Positions 24,973-33,721 of a stretch of 64,000 nucleotides of DNA are shown here, piece by piece. A program made the translations under genes and the position numbers. Under the pieces are notes generated by a model, which worked only from the letters and a program-made list of their open reading frames with translations, did no database searches and was not told the DNA's origin. The stretch's first letter is position 1. Each line of letters opens with the position of its first letter. Source of the stretch: Gaetbulibacter_B jejuensis (GTDB lineage: Bacteria > Bacteroidota > Bacteroidia > Flavobacteriales > Flavobacteriaceae); contig NZ_BAAAGF010000002.1 of NCBI RefSeq assembly GCF_039524015.1, positions 310,001 through 374,000 of the forward strand. The letters run 5' to 3'.

Positions 24973-27492
24973 CTCACCTCAATAAACATTTCACAGAATA
25001 CAGCATTAGAACGTTTGTGGGTAACGGGAAATGACTTAACAGCTTTGGATATAAGTCAAAACACTAATTTGGTCGATTTACGTTGTGCCAACAACCCATT
25101 TACCAGCTTGGATGTGAGCAATAACATCAATCTTGAGTACCTCGTAATATATTGGAATTCATTAGAAGTTTTGGATGTGAGTCAAAACATTAATTTAGCA
25201 CATTTGGATGTTAATGGCAGTGCTCACTTAACAACCTTAAACGTGAAAAACAGCACCAACAACTTGATAACGTTTTTTGATGCCACTAATTCACCAAACT
25301 TGTCGTGCATTCAGGTAGATAATGCAGCATATTCTACAACCAATTGGACCAATATTGATACAACAACAAGTTTTTCTGGTTATTGTCTAGGCTATTACTC
25401 TTACATTCCAGATGACAATTTTGAGCAAGTGCTTATAGATTTGGGATACGACGATGTTTTGAATAATTTCGTATTAACACATCATATTAATACCATAACA
25501 TCGCTGGATGTAAGCGCTAAAAACATTATAACCTTAAGTGGTATAGAAGATTTTACAGCCTTGGAAATCTTGGCTTGCGAAAACAATTCTTTATCGGTTT
25601 TGGACGTAAGAAGCAATCCTAATTTAGAAACGATTTCGTGCTATAACAACCAAATCACAGACTTGTATATTTATGATTTTCAAAACAGCTCTAACCTAAA
25701 GACGTTATCGTGTTACAATAATCAAATTTCTTATCTGTATTTTGGTTTGGACAATGTGCTTGAAGAGTTGCATTGTTTTAATAATTATATAGAAACTATT
25801 AGTTTACAAAACAATACCACATTACAAATATTAAATTGTTATGGTAATGAACTTACTGCTTTAGATTTAAGCCAGACTTCTAGCTTGAGTTGGTTGCGTT
25901 GCGACAATAACCAATTGAAAGCATTGGATGTGAAAAATGGCAACAATAGTCAAATTACATATTTCAACACATTAAACAATCCTGATTTAAGCTGTATCAA
26001 TGTAGATGATGCCAATTATGCAACAACAAATTGGACTAACATTGATGCCACGGCATCGTTTTCTGAAACTTGCTCTGATTATTATACAGCCATTCCAGAT
26101 TCCAACTTCGAACAAGCCCTGATAGATTTAGGAATTGACACTGCTATTGATGGGCAGGTTTTAACAGCCAGTATTAAGGCGATAACGTATTTAAATGTTT
26201 CAAATCTCTCGATTTCAGACTTAACAGGCATTCAAGATTTTGAAATGTTACAGTATCTAAACTGTTCTAAAAACAATCTTACGGCTTTAGATGTAAGTCA
26301 AAACAGCAATTTAACAACTTTATATACTTATGTAAATGCACTAACATCCTTAAATGTAAGTCAAAACACAAATCTTGAATTGCTTTATTGTACAAATAAT
26401 CAACTCACAGCACTAGATGTAAGCCAAAATGAACAGTTAGTAACACTTGTTTGTTCAGACAATCAACTCACATCACTTAACATTAAAAATGGGAACAATA
26501 CCAACTTTTCTTATTTTGATGCAAAAGACAATCCTAATTTAAGTTGTGTTGAGGTTGACGATGTCACTTATGCCAATGCAATTTTAAGTTCTGGAATAAA
26601 TGGGGTAACCGTTTTTTCTGAAGACTGTAATCCTTCATATACCGCAATTCCTGATGCCAATTTTGAGCAAGCACTTATAGACTTGGGTTACGATACCGTA
26701 ATAGACGGACAAGTATTGACAAGCAATATTAGCACAGTTACCAACCTAAATGTCTATGCCAAAAACATTAGCGACCTAACCGGTATTCAGGATTTTTCAG
26801 CGTTAGAAGAATTGAACTGTGCTGCCAATCAGCTCATAGCTTTAGATGTTTCTCAAAATGCAAACTTGGAAACCTTGTACTGCTTTCAAAACCAATTACA
26901 AGTTTTAGATGTAAGTAATAATACACAACTTACTTATTTAGATTGTAGTAATAATCAGCTTACGGTTTTGGATGTAGATCAAAACCAATATTTAGAACGT
27001 TTATATTGTACCGATAACGACTTATTAGTTTTAGATGTATCGCTTAATGGCGACTTATACACTTTAAGCTGCTATAACAACAATTTACACGGCTTAAATG
27101 TTGCCAATGCCAACAACACCAATTTTAACCTGTTTCAAGCGCAAAACAACCCGAGTTTAACCTGTATTCAAATAGATAATGGATTTACACCACCAACCGG
27201 TAGTAGTTGGGAGAAAGATGCTACGGCTTCTTATAGTGATAGCTGCTCAACGTTGGGAATAGAAACAACAACTATAGATGCACTTAAGATGTATCCAAAC
27301 CCAGTGGAAGAGTATTTAACCATTACATCAAAAACACCTTTAACCTTTCAGCTGTATAATGTGCAAGGACAACTTTTAAAGACTGTAAAAGTAGATGGAA
27401 ATACAACGATTGATTTTAATGACTTGCCGTCTGATGTGTATTTTTTAAGAAGTAAAAACAATTCGTTTTGCAAAAAGATTATTAAATATTAA
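24973..27492 (+). CDS. Leucine-rich-repeat T9SS cell-surface protein, 5'-truncated
   Basis: An open frame of about 840 codons of bacterial LRRs with the repeat unit LDVSQN.NLTxLxCxxNQL. They form larger blocks that each open with IPDxNFEQxLIDLGxD (near 25405, 26089 and 26644). A type A T9SS sorting domain ends the protein (MYPNPVEEYL...KKIIKY). The frame begins in the middle of a repeat (SQNTALERLWVTGNDLTALD) just after a TAG. The first block lacks its IPDxNFEQ opening and there is no signal peptide. An internal TTG at 25015 could start a protein, but it could not be secreted. It is probably the 3' part of a larger gene cut during insertion of the neighbouring DNA. Confidence 0.75.
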   Translation, partial: LTSINISQNTALERLWVTGNDLTALDISQNTNLVDLRCANNPFTSLDVSNNINLEYLVIYWNSLEVLDVSQNINLAHLDVNGSAHLTTLNVKNSTNNLITFFDATNSPNLSCIQVDNAAYSTTNWTNIDTTTSFSGYCLGYYSYIPDDNFEQVLIDLGYDDVLNNFVLTHHINTITSLDVSAKNIITLSGIEDFTALEILACENNSLSVLDVRSNPNLETISCYNNQITDLYIYDFQNSSNLKTLSCYNNQISYLYFGLDNVLEELHCFNNYIETISLQNNTTLQILNCYGNELTALDLSQTSSLSWLRCDNNQLKALDVKNGNNSQITYFNTLNNPDLSCINVDDANYATTNWTNIDATASFSETCSDYYTAIPDSNFEQALIDLGIDTAIDGQVLTASIKAITYLNVSNLSISDLTGIQDFEMLQYLNCSKNNLTALDVSQNSNLTTLYTYVNALTSLNVSQNTNLELLYCTNNQLTALDVSQNEQLVTLVCSDNQLTSLNIKNGNNTNFSYFDAKDNPNLSCVEVDDVTYANAILSSGINGVTVFSEDCNPSYTAIPDANFEQALIDLGYDTVIDGQVLTSNISTVTNLNVYAKNISDLTGIQDFSALEELNCAANQLIALDVSQNANLETLYCFQNQLQVLDVSNNTQLTYLDCSNNQLTVLDVDQNQYLERLYCTDNDLLVLDVSLNGDLYTLSCYNNNLHGLNVANANNTNFNLFQAQNNPSLTCIQIDNGFTPPTGSSWEKDATASYSDSCSTLGIETTTIDALKMYPNPVEEYLTITSKTPLTFQLYNVQGQLLKTVKVDGNTTIDFNDLPSDVYFLRSKNNSFCKKIIKY

Positions 27493-27940
27493 ACATGTTG
27501 ACTAATGTTTACAAAAAAATATAGCAAGAGAAATTACATTTTAACCAATAGAAAAGTTTTAAAATAAGATTTACATTATATATAGCAATAGTCTTCTTGG
27601 CTTAACACTTCTGTTAAATGACGATAATTTCACTTTTTTATGTAAAAGAATGAAATCAAAGATCTAAATGAGGAAAGGCATTAACTCAATTAGAGTTAAA
27701 TAAAATCATGAAAAAGTTCATTGTTATACTATGACAGTAGTTATTATTTATCAAAATTTAGAATAAAGATATCCATATTTAAAAAATTAATGGTCATGTT
27801 ATTATCTGAAAAGAATAGGGTTATATTTGATTTGACTTTTTTCTTTCTTATTTATACTAGTAAAGGACTAAGTTTGGAGATTTTGCAAAAGTTAATAGTA
27901 TTTTAAGAAAATAAAATTTGATTTATTTTAATTTTTTAGT
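27493..27940. other. Gene-poor A/T-rich spacer
   Basis: This lies between the LRR gene and the metallophosphoesterase gene. I see no coding region I would defend: a 61-codon plus-strand frame is low-complexity and has no homology features. The right part of the gap carries one copy of a dispersed repeat, listed separately. Confidence 0.5.
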
Positions 27941-28010
27941 GTACCAAATTTGTACTTATTGTTTTTAAAACCTTATTAAATAAATAGTTTTACTTTCTGT
28001 ATTGGTAAAT
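27941..28010 (+). repeat. Dispersed intergenic repeat, copy C
   Basis: It starts GTACCAAATTTGTA and, about 50 bp on, has TTTTACTTTCTGTATTGGTA. The order and spacing match the copies at 46.74 kb and 63.27 kb, with divergence. It lies about 215 bp upstream of the metallophosphoesterase-STAND gene. Confidence 0.45.
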
Positions 28011-28223
28011 AGCAGACTGCTAATATTTACTAATAAAAACTACTTACGATTAATTTAATCAATAATATCAATGGTTTATGAGCTTATTGACTTTAGTGCT
28101 TATTAATATAATTGAAGTTTTAAAATAGATGTTTGTTGATAAATAGTTGATTAGTATATTTTGTTACTAACTTCTTCAGCTAAAAATTTCTTTAAATTTA
28201 TTGTTTTTATTTAAACGAATGAT

Positions 28224-31200
28224 ATGCTGAAAATAATACACTTAAGTGACCTACATATAGATAATTCAAGTTTTGATTTAAACCACAAGAACTTAATAAA
28301 TGCTTTAATAAAAGATTTAAAGAAGTACGTAGATAAGGATACTCTAATGATTTTTAGCGGAGATTTTTTAAATCAAGGGGGAAGGAATTTTCCTGAAGAA
28401 ATGAATCCGTATGAAATTGTTGATAATTTTTTAAATAAACTTACTGATAGTTTTCCGATGCTTAAGGATAGAGTCTTTTTTGTGCCAGGGAATCATGAAG
28501 TTAAAAGGAGTTCTTTGCAGGAATATGTGGATTTTCCATTCAAAGAAAATCTACTAAAGTCTAAAAGTAATTTAAATGGTTTTTTAAACGACCTTTATAA
28601 TAAAGATACATATATAATAAATGGATTGAAAGGTTATAATGAATTTTCAAAAGGTTATTTTTCTAATTATCCAAAAAAACAGTTATCAGATTTAGACAAT
28701 ACTTTTATAATAGAAGGAGAAAATTCTAAAATCGGAGTTTCTTGCTTAAACTCTAGTTGGCTTTGTTATGACGATAATGATGATGGTAATATAGCAATTG
28801 GAATTAAACAAATTGAGCATTCATTAAGTTTTATTGATGAGGTAGACTTAAAAATATGTGTTGTCCACCATCCACTGAATTATCTATCTAAAAATGTTGA
28901 GCAAAGTGAAATTGAGAAAAAGATTCAAAACGAATTTGATATAGTTTTAATAGGTCATACACATGAACAAAAGACAGATTATATCAGTGGAATTAACGGC
29001 GATTATTTTATATCGGTCGGAAAATCATTAACAGCTGAAAATTCAGAAATTGAAGTTTACAAGAATGGATATTCGATTGTAGAATATTTAGTTGGGGATA
29101 ATGTTACTTGTCATTTTAGAAAATATGATGATGATAAGAAGATTTTTATATCCAATACAGATAATGCATTGAATGATGGTAAACTTGTTTTGCAAATTCA
29201 AAAAAGAGAAGTTCTCTCAACCTCTCAAGAGCAGGCTAAAATAATGATTTCTAACTCATTTAACAGCTATCTCACTGATGCAGGAGCAAAATTTACAAAC
29301 AGATCTTCAAAGGATATTAAGTTGAATGATATTTATGTTGAACCTTTCTTAGAAAGGTTTGATGTAGTTGATAATGAAGAGAATAATAATACTTTAACAA
29401 CATCATTCTTAATCGGTAAAACACAAGATTCAACTTTTAAAAATATTATTGTATTTGGAGAAGAAAACTCAGGTAAAACAACTTTATGTAAGGTTATGTA
29501 TAGAGAGTTGTTTGATGAAGGTTCATTTATTCCTATTTATATAAAGGGTGAGGATTTAAAAGATTCCAGTGTATCTAAACTTGAAAAGTTAATTTCAAAA
29601 CAAATAGAGAAACAATATGCCAACTATTCTTCAGACTGCAAGAAGAAAATATATTTAATAATTGATGATTTTAAAAATTCGAAGCTTCAATTTAAATATA
29701 AAAAAGCGCTCATAAATAATATTCTTGAATCAGATTATAATACATTAATTATTTGGGATGAGTATTTGACTCTTAATGAGTTTTTGGATGTGAAAAATAT
29801 TGACATTGATATATTTGAAATTTTACAATTTGGCTCAAAAAAAAGATTTGAATTAATAAAAAAATGGTCTGATTTAGTTAATGAAGATGAATATATCGAT
29901 GAAAAAGATAAAGTAAATAATTACTATCAAGTTGAAAAAATTATTGATTCCATAATTGGTAAAAATTTAGTTCCTTCTTTCCCTATTTATATTCTTATTG
30001 TTCTTCAATCCAATGAATTAACAACAACAGCTAGTTTAGAGCAAAGTACTTTTGGCTACTATTATGATGTTTTAATAAAATCAGCCATTGGAGATAAGGT
30101 AAAAAAGAATAAAGAAATTGAAAAAATGTATTCTTATTTATCAGAATTGTCATATTGGCTTTTTAAGAAGAGAATTTTGAAGATTACAGAACAAGAGTTG
30201 ATGGAGTTTCACTTGAATTTTAATTCATTATATGATATTGATGTTAGCTTTAAAGAGTACAATTCAATACTTCTAGAAACACAAATTTTATCACTAACTA
30301 TTGATGGTTTATATAAATTTAAATATACTTACATATACTTTTATTTTATTGGTAAGTATTTGTCCGATAATATAGAGGATGAAGATGTCAGAGTAGACAT
30401 AAAGATTTTATCTCAAAAATTGTATCAATCCCATGCTGCAAATATTTATTTATTTCTTTCTCATCATTCTAAATCGAAATATATAATAGACATGGTTGTT
30501 GATAATTCTAATACTATTTTTACTAATGCAAAAGTCATGAATTTTAATACAGATGTTGGTGATATTAATAATTTAATAGAACAAACATCTGAAGGCTTAT
30601 CTTTAGAGACCTCAAAAACTTATTCAGAAAACAAAGAAGAGGAGTTGGACATGAAGGACGGTGTTAATGAAACAAGTAGGGAAGAAGATATTGTGATAGA
30701 TGAAGAAGTTTCTGCCAACATTGATTTTATTTCTCAAGTTAATATTTCATATAAATCAATCGAGATTTTGGGTCACATTCTTAAAAATAGATATGCATCT
30801 TTAAGAGGTGAGGATAAAAATGCTATTGTTGAACAAATTTATTTTTTAAGCATAAAAACATTATCATCAATATTTGAAATTCTACTACAAGGAGAAGAGC
30901 ATTTAAGAAAAGAAATTCTTGAGTTAATTAATCAGGATACTAGTATAACTGAAAATGAAAAGGATCTTTTAGCTAAAATGATAATGTTTAATATGCTTTA
31001 TATGGTTTCTTATTCGGTTATTAAAAAGGTTTCTATTTCTATTTCGTCAAAAGACTTGAAATTAACGTTTAATCAAGTAGAAAATGATAATAAAGATAAT
31101 AATATAATAAGACTTATTAGTATTGCAAATAAATTAGATTACTCTACTTATTTTCCTCTAGAGGATGTGAAATTATTAAAGGAAGACTTTAATAAAAATA

Positions 31201-31349
31201 AGCTGCCATATTTTATTTTGAGAAGACTTGGGTTTAATTTCTTGAGATTAAAACCAATTAATGAAATAGAGCAACAAAAAATAGCCGAAACTTTAGAGAT
31301 TTCAATGAAAAAACAAAGAAGTATAGATGTAACTTCGAAAACTAAATAA
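28224..31349 (+). CDS. Metallophosphoesterase-STAND NTPase fusion, candidate defence protein
   Basis: A 1041-residue protein. A calcineurin-like phosphoesterase (1-290) has all expected metal-ligand motifs: SDLH (Asp9, His11), SGDF (Asp47), PGNHE (Asn90-His91), VHH (His215-216) and GHTH (His245, His247). A P-loop NTPase follows: Walker A FGEENSGKTT (411-420) and Walker B YLIIDD (Asp481-482), then a helical and winged-helix region. An acidic linker near 800-830 leads to about 200 residues of helical C-terminus. No signal peptide or membrane span is seen. The order effector, NTPase, sensor is that of STAND immune proteins, with a phosphoesterase as effector. The gene stands alone in A/T-rich gaps. 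Defence is inferred from architecture. Confidence 0.75.
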   Translation: MLKIIHLSDLHIDNSSFDLNHKNLINALIKDLKKYVDKDTLMIFSGDFLNQGGRNFPEEMNPYEIVDNFLNKLTDSFPMLKDRVFFVPGNHEVKRSSLQEYVDFPFKENLLKSKSNLNGFLNDLYNKDTYIINGLKGYNEFSKGYFSNYPKKQLSDLDNTFIIEGENSKIGVSCLNSSWLCYDDNDDGNIAIGIKQIEHSLSFIDEVDLKICVVHHPLNYLSKNVEQSEIEKKIQNEFDIVLIGHTHEQKTDYISGINGDYFISVGKSLTAENSEIEVYKNGYSIVEYLVGDNVTCHFRKYDDDKKIFISNTDNALNDGKLVLQIQKREVLSTSQEQAKIMISNSFNSYLTDAGAKFTNRSSKDIKLNDIYVEPFLERFDVVDNEENNNTLTTSFLIGKTQDSTFKNIIVFGEENSGKTTLCKVMYRELFDEGSFIPIYIKGEDLKDSSVSKLEKLISKQIEKQYANYSSDCKKKIYLIIDDFKNSKLQFKYKKALINNILESDYNTLIIWDEYLTLNEFLDVKNIDIDIFEILQFGSKKRFELIKKWSDLVNEDEYIDEKDKVNNYYQVEKIIDSIIGKNLVPSFPIYILIVLQSNELTTTASLEQSTFGYYYDVLIKSAIGDKVKKNKEIEKMYSYLSELSYWLFKKRILKITEQELMEFHLNFNSLYDIDVSFKEYNSILLETQILSLTIDGLYKFKYTYIYFYFIGKYLSDNIEDEDVRVDIKILSQKLYQSHAANIYLFLSHHSKSKYIIDMVVDNSNTIFTNAKVMNFNTDVGDINNLIEQTSEGLSLETSKTYSENKEEELDMKDGVNETSREEDIVIDEEVSANIDFISQVNISYKSIEILGHILKNRYASLRGEDKNAIVEQIYFLSIKTLSSIFEILLQGEEHLRKEILELINQDTSITENEKDLLAKMIMFNMLYMVSYSVIKKVSISISSKDLKLTFNQVENDNKDNNIIRLISIANKLDYSTYFPLEDVKLLKEDFNKNKLPYFILRRLGFNFLRLKPINEIEQQKIAETLEISMKKQRSIDVTSKTK

Positions 31350-31434
31350 GTGTTTTTTGTAAATTATTTGTACATCATAAATTCTACTTTTAAGTTAATT
31401 TATTGTAAATCAATGCAATGTGTTGTGATGTCAT

Positions 31435-31454
31435 TTTCTGTATCGGGAAGTAAT
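31435..31454 (+). repeat. Dispersed intergenic repeat, copy D (core only)
   Basis: TTTCTGTATCGGGAAGTAAT is identical over 20 bases to the sequence at 63318-63337. It sits 86 bp after the stop of the metallophosphoesterase-STAND gene, in a 687-bp gap that otherwise holds only one small gene relic. Confidence 0.5.
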
Positions 31455-31698
31455 TCGTTAAAGTATATCATAACAAATCGATTTAAATTATTGTTTATTA
31501 ATACCTGTACGATTTAATTCTTAACCAAAATTTCATAAAATTTTTTTTCTTCTTTTTGTTCTACTGAACTGCTTGTTAGGATAAGGGCAATCATTATTCT
31601 TTCAAGAGATAGAGAAATTTTTAGGAACATACTTTTTGATATTAAACAAGATAGCCTAGGGTTTTAATAGTTGGGGATTCAGGAAAGTTTAATCCGCT

Positions 31699-31800
31699 AT
31701 GACAGAATTTAAGCGGAAAGACTTAAGTATATATAAAGATGATTGTTTTTGGTGTGAAAATTCTAAAAACCAACTCAAAAAGTTAAAGAGGAAAAATTAA
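31699..31800 (+). pseudogene. Relic of a serine-hydrolase/TPR C-terminus
   Basis: A 33-codon frame contains YKDDCFWCENSKNQLKKL. The DCFWCENS core is identical to the end of the TPR-bearing serine hydrolase encoded at 49.85-51.33 kb (GDCFWCENSCLQLNKL). No other part of such a gene is visible upstream. It is therefore a leftover tail of a deleted paralogue rather than a small gene. The rest of the gap from 31350 to 32035 holds no supported gene. Confidence 0.4.
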
Positions 31801-32035
31801 TCAGAGTTTTTTGAAAATATTAATACTTTTATGCTATTAGAACACAATATTATCTTATAGAATTTTTAAAATGTAAAAAAGGAAACTTAGCTTTTACTTT
31901 TATCATTTATAGTAAACTATATCGGATTTAAATAAATTTATTTATACTCTCGACAATAAATATAATTCCAAGTTTAAAGTAATGCATTGCTGTTCTGTAT
32001 AATAAAATGAACATGTTTTATCTTGGACTAATATT

Positions 32036-33580
32036 ATGAATTATATCGTTTTTATTTTTTGTCTTTTTATACTACCAATACAAGAAACAAAAGAGGAGTG
32101 TAAAGAATTAATTCAATTAGGTATTGAAGCTTTAAACCGTCAAGAATATTCAGCATCTTTAGAAATGTTAATTGATGCCCAAACAATAGCATCAAATAAT
32201 GATTGGAATGAGGAGTTGTTTTCGGCTTTAAATAATATTGGAGCAAATTACTACCAGCTTTCTGATTATGGAGAGGCTCTAGATAACTATTTATTGGCAT
32301 ATGATGTTGCTGTAAAACATCTAAATAACCAAAAGGAAATGGTTGTATTGAATAATGTAGGTATTTTATATTTCAATGATAACAAACTTGAAGACGCAAA
32401 AACATACTTTAGTAAGGCTTTAGAAATTGCATCTGCCTCTGAAGCAAAAGAGAAAATCGCATTATATGCGATCAATTTAGGGTTAACTTTAAACTTATTA
32501 GGAGAACTTGATTTGGCTTATGAATATCTTAGTGTAGCACAAAACAATTTGGAGGATACCAATATGTTGTTGCAAGTAAAGTATGCAATAGCTGAAAATC
32601 TTTATTTAAAACAAGATTATTTGACATCTCAAAAGTTATTGAATACTATCATTCCTAAGTTAAAAGCTAATAGACTTTTTGAACACGAGTCAAGTTCTTA
32701 TCTATTATTATCTCAAATTTTTTATAAAAAAAGTGAAATAAACAAGGCTTTGGAGTATGTGTTAAAAGCAAAAAATCAACATACAAGTATAGAGTTGTGT
32801 ATTGATATTTTTGAACATATATCTAAGATTAAATACGACTTAAATGCTTTTTCAGAAGCAAGGACTTATACTGATTCTGTAATGTCTTTTAAAGATAGTT
32901 TACATTATAAAAAAAGAGAAGACCAGTTTGAAAGTAGTCGTGTGAAGTTTAACGTTAAGCAGTATGAGCAACAAATTATAGAAAAGCAAATGAAGCTTCA
33001 GCAGGAGCGTAAAGTGTTTTATATATCATTAACTGCCGTAGTTTTGCTTCTTTTGATTTCTCTTTGGTCTTGGAGAAACTATGTAACTAAAGCTAAGCAG
33101 AAGAGAATTATTTCTGAAAGAAATCAAAAGATTAAAATGCTTGAGCTGGAGAATGAATTAGAATTTAGAAATAGAAAGTTAACTTCTAAAGCACTTAATA
33201 TGGCTAGTAGGAATGAATTACTACAAGACATTATTCAATCTATAAATAGTTATCCTGACTTATTAAATAATAGTAATATTAAAAAGTTAGTTCAACAACT
33301 AAAAAAACATTTAAATAATAATTCTGGTTGGGAGGATTTCTTAGTACATTTTGAAGAAGCAAATTATGGTTTTTTAAAAACGTTAAAAGAAAAGCATCCA
33401 TTGTTAAACACAAATGATGTACGATTCATTTGTTATCTATATATGAACTTATCTGTTAAAGAAATAGCCTCCATTTTTAATATTACACCTGATGCTTGTA
33501 GAAAACGTAAGCAAAGAATAGCTAAAAAAATGAATTTAGAAGATACTTCTTTGTTATATGATTATTTGTCTGGTTTTTAG
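32036..33580 (+). CDS. TPR membrane regulator with LuxR-type C-terminal helix-turn-helix
   Basis: A 514-residue protein with an N-terminal signal or anchor. TPR units span about residues 20-300, with one membrane span near 330-348 (VFYISLTAVVLLLLISLWSW). A coiled coil runs to about 400, and a C-terminal helix-turn-helix has DVRFICYLYMNLSVKEIASI and TPDACRKRKQRIAKKM. This is the Bacteroidetes one-component design in which periplasmic TPRs sense and a cytoplasmic LuxR-like domain binds DNA. It lies 141 bp upstream of the secreted propeller gene, whose leader carries a 22-bp-spaced direct repeat that could be its site. Confidence 0.85.
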   Translation: MNYIVFIFCLFILPIQETKEECKELIQLGIEALNRQEYSASLEMLIDAQTIASNNDWNEELFSALNNIGANYYQLSDYGEALDNYLLAYDVAVKHLNNQKEMVVLNNVGILYFNDNKLEDAKTYFSKALEIASASEAKEKIALYAINLGLTLNLLGELDLAYEYLSVAQNNLEDTNMLLQVKYAIAENLYLKQDYLTSQKLLNTIIPKLKANRLFEHESSSYLLLSQIFYKKSEINKALEYVLKAKNQHTSIELCIDIFEHISKIKYDLNAFSEARTYTDSVMSFKDSLHYKKREDQFESSRVKFNVKQYEQQIIEKQMKLQQERKVFYISLTAVVLLLLISLWSWRNYVTKAKQKRIISERNQKIKMLELENELEFRNRKLTSKALNMASRNELLQDIIQSINSYPDLLNNSNIKKLVQQLKKHLNNNSGWEDFLVHFEEANYGFLKTLKEKHPLLNTNDVRFICYLYMNLSVKEIASIFNITPDACRKRKQRIAKKMNLEDTSLLYDYLSGF

Positions 33581-33614
33581 AAAACTAAAGCAGGTTTAGT
33601 TTATCCATATCTAA

Positions 33615-33649
33615 AAATGTCCCACTTATTATAATTAAATGTCCCACTT
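33615..33649. promoter_or_regulatory. Tandem 13-bp direct repeat, probable activator site
   Basis: AAATGTCCCACTT occurs at 33615-33627 and again at 33637-33649, 22 bp apart, or two helical turns. The pair lies 73 bp upstream of the secreted propeller gene and 35 bp after the stop of the TPR/LuxR regulator. This is the expected geometry for two regulator dimers on one DNA face. The link to that regulator is inferred. Confidence 0.5.
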
Positions 33650-33721
33650 TTTCGTGTTGATTTTTCTGAAAGTTAAAGATGATTTTTCACTTTAGCACCA
33701 TTAATATATACTGATAAACAC

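Noticed and set aside
25015..27270. Regular DNA-level repeats considered as a CRISPR or minisatellite array
   Set aside because: The periodicity is that of leucine-rich repeat codons (about 21 residues), with divergent DNA and an open reading frame.
27721..27906. 61-codon plus-strand frame in the gap before the phosphoesterase-STAND gene
   Set aside because: Low-complexity Ile/Leu/Phe-rich translation typical of A/T-rich spacer DNA; no start context or homology features.
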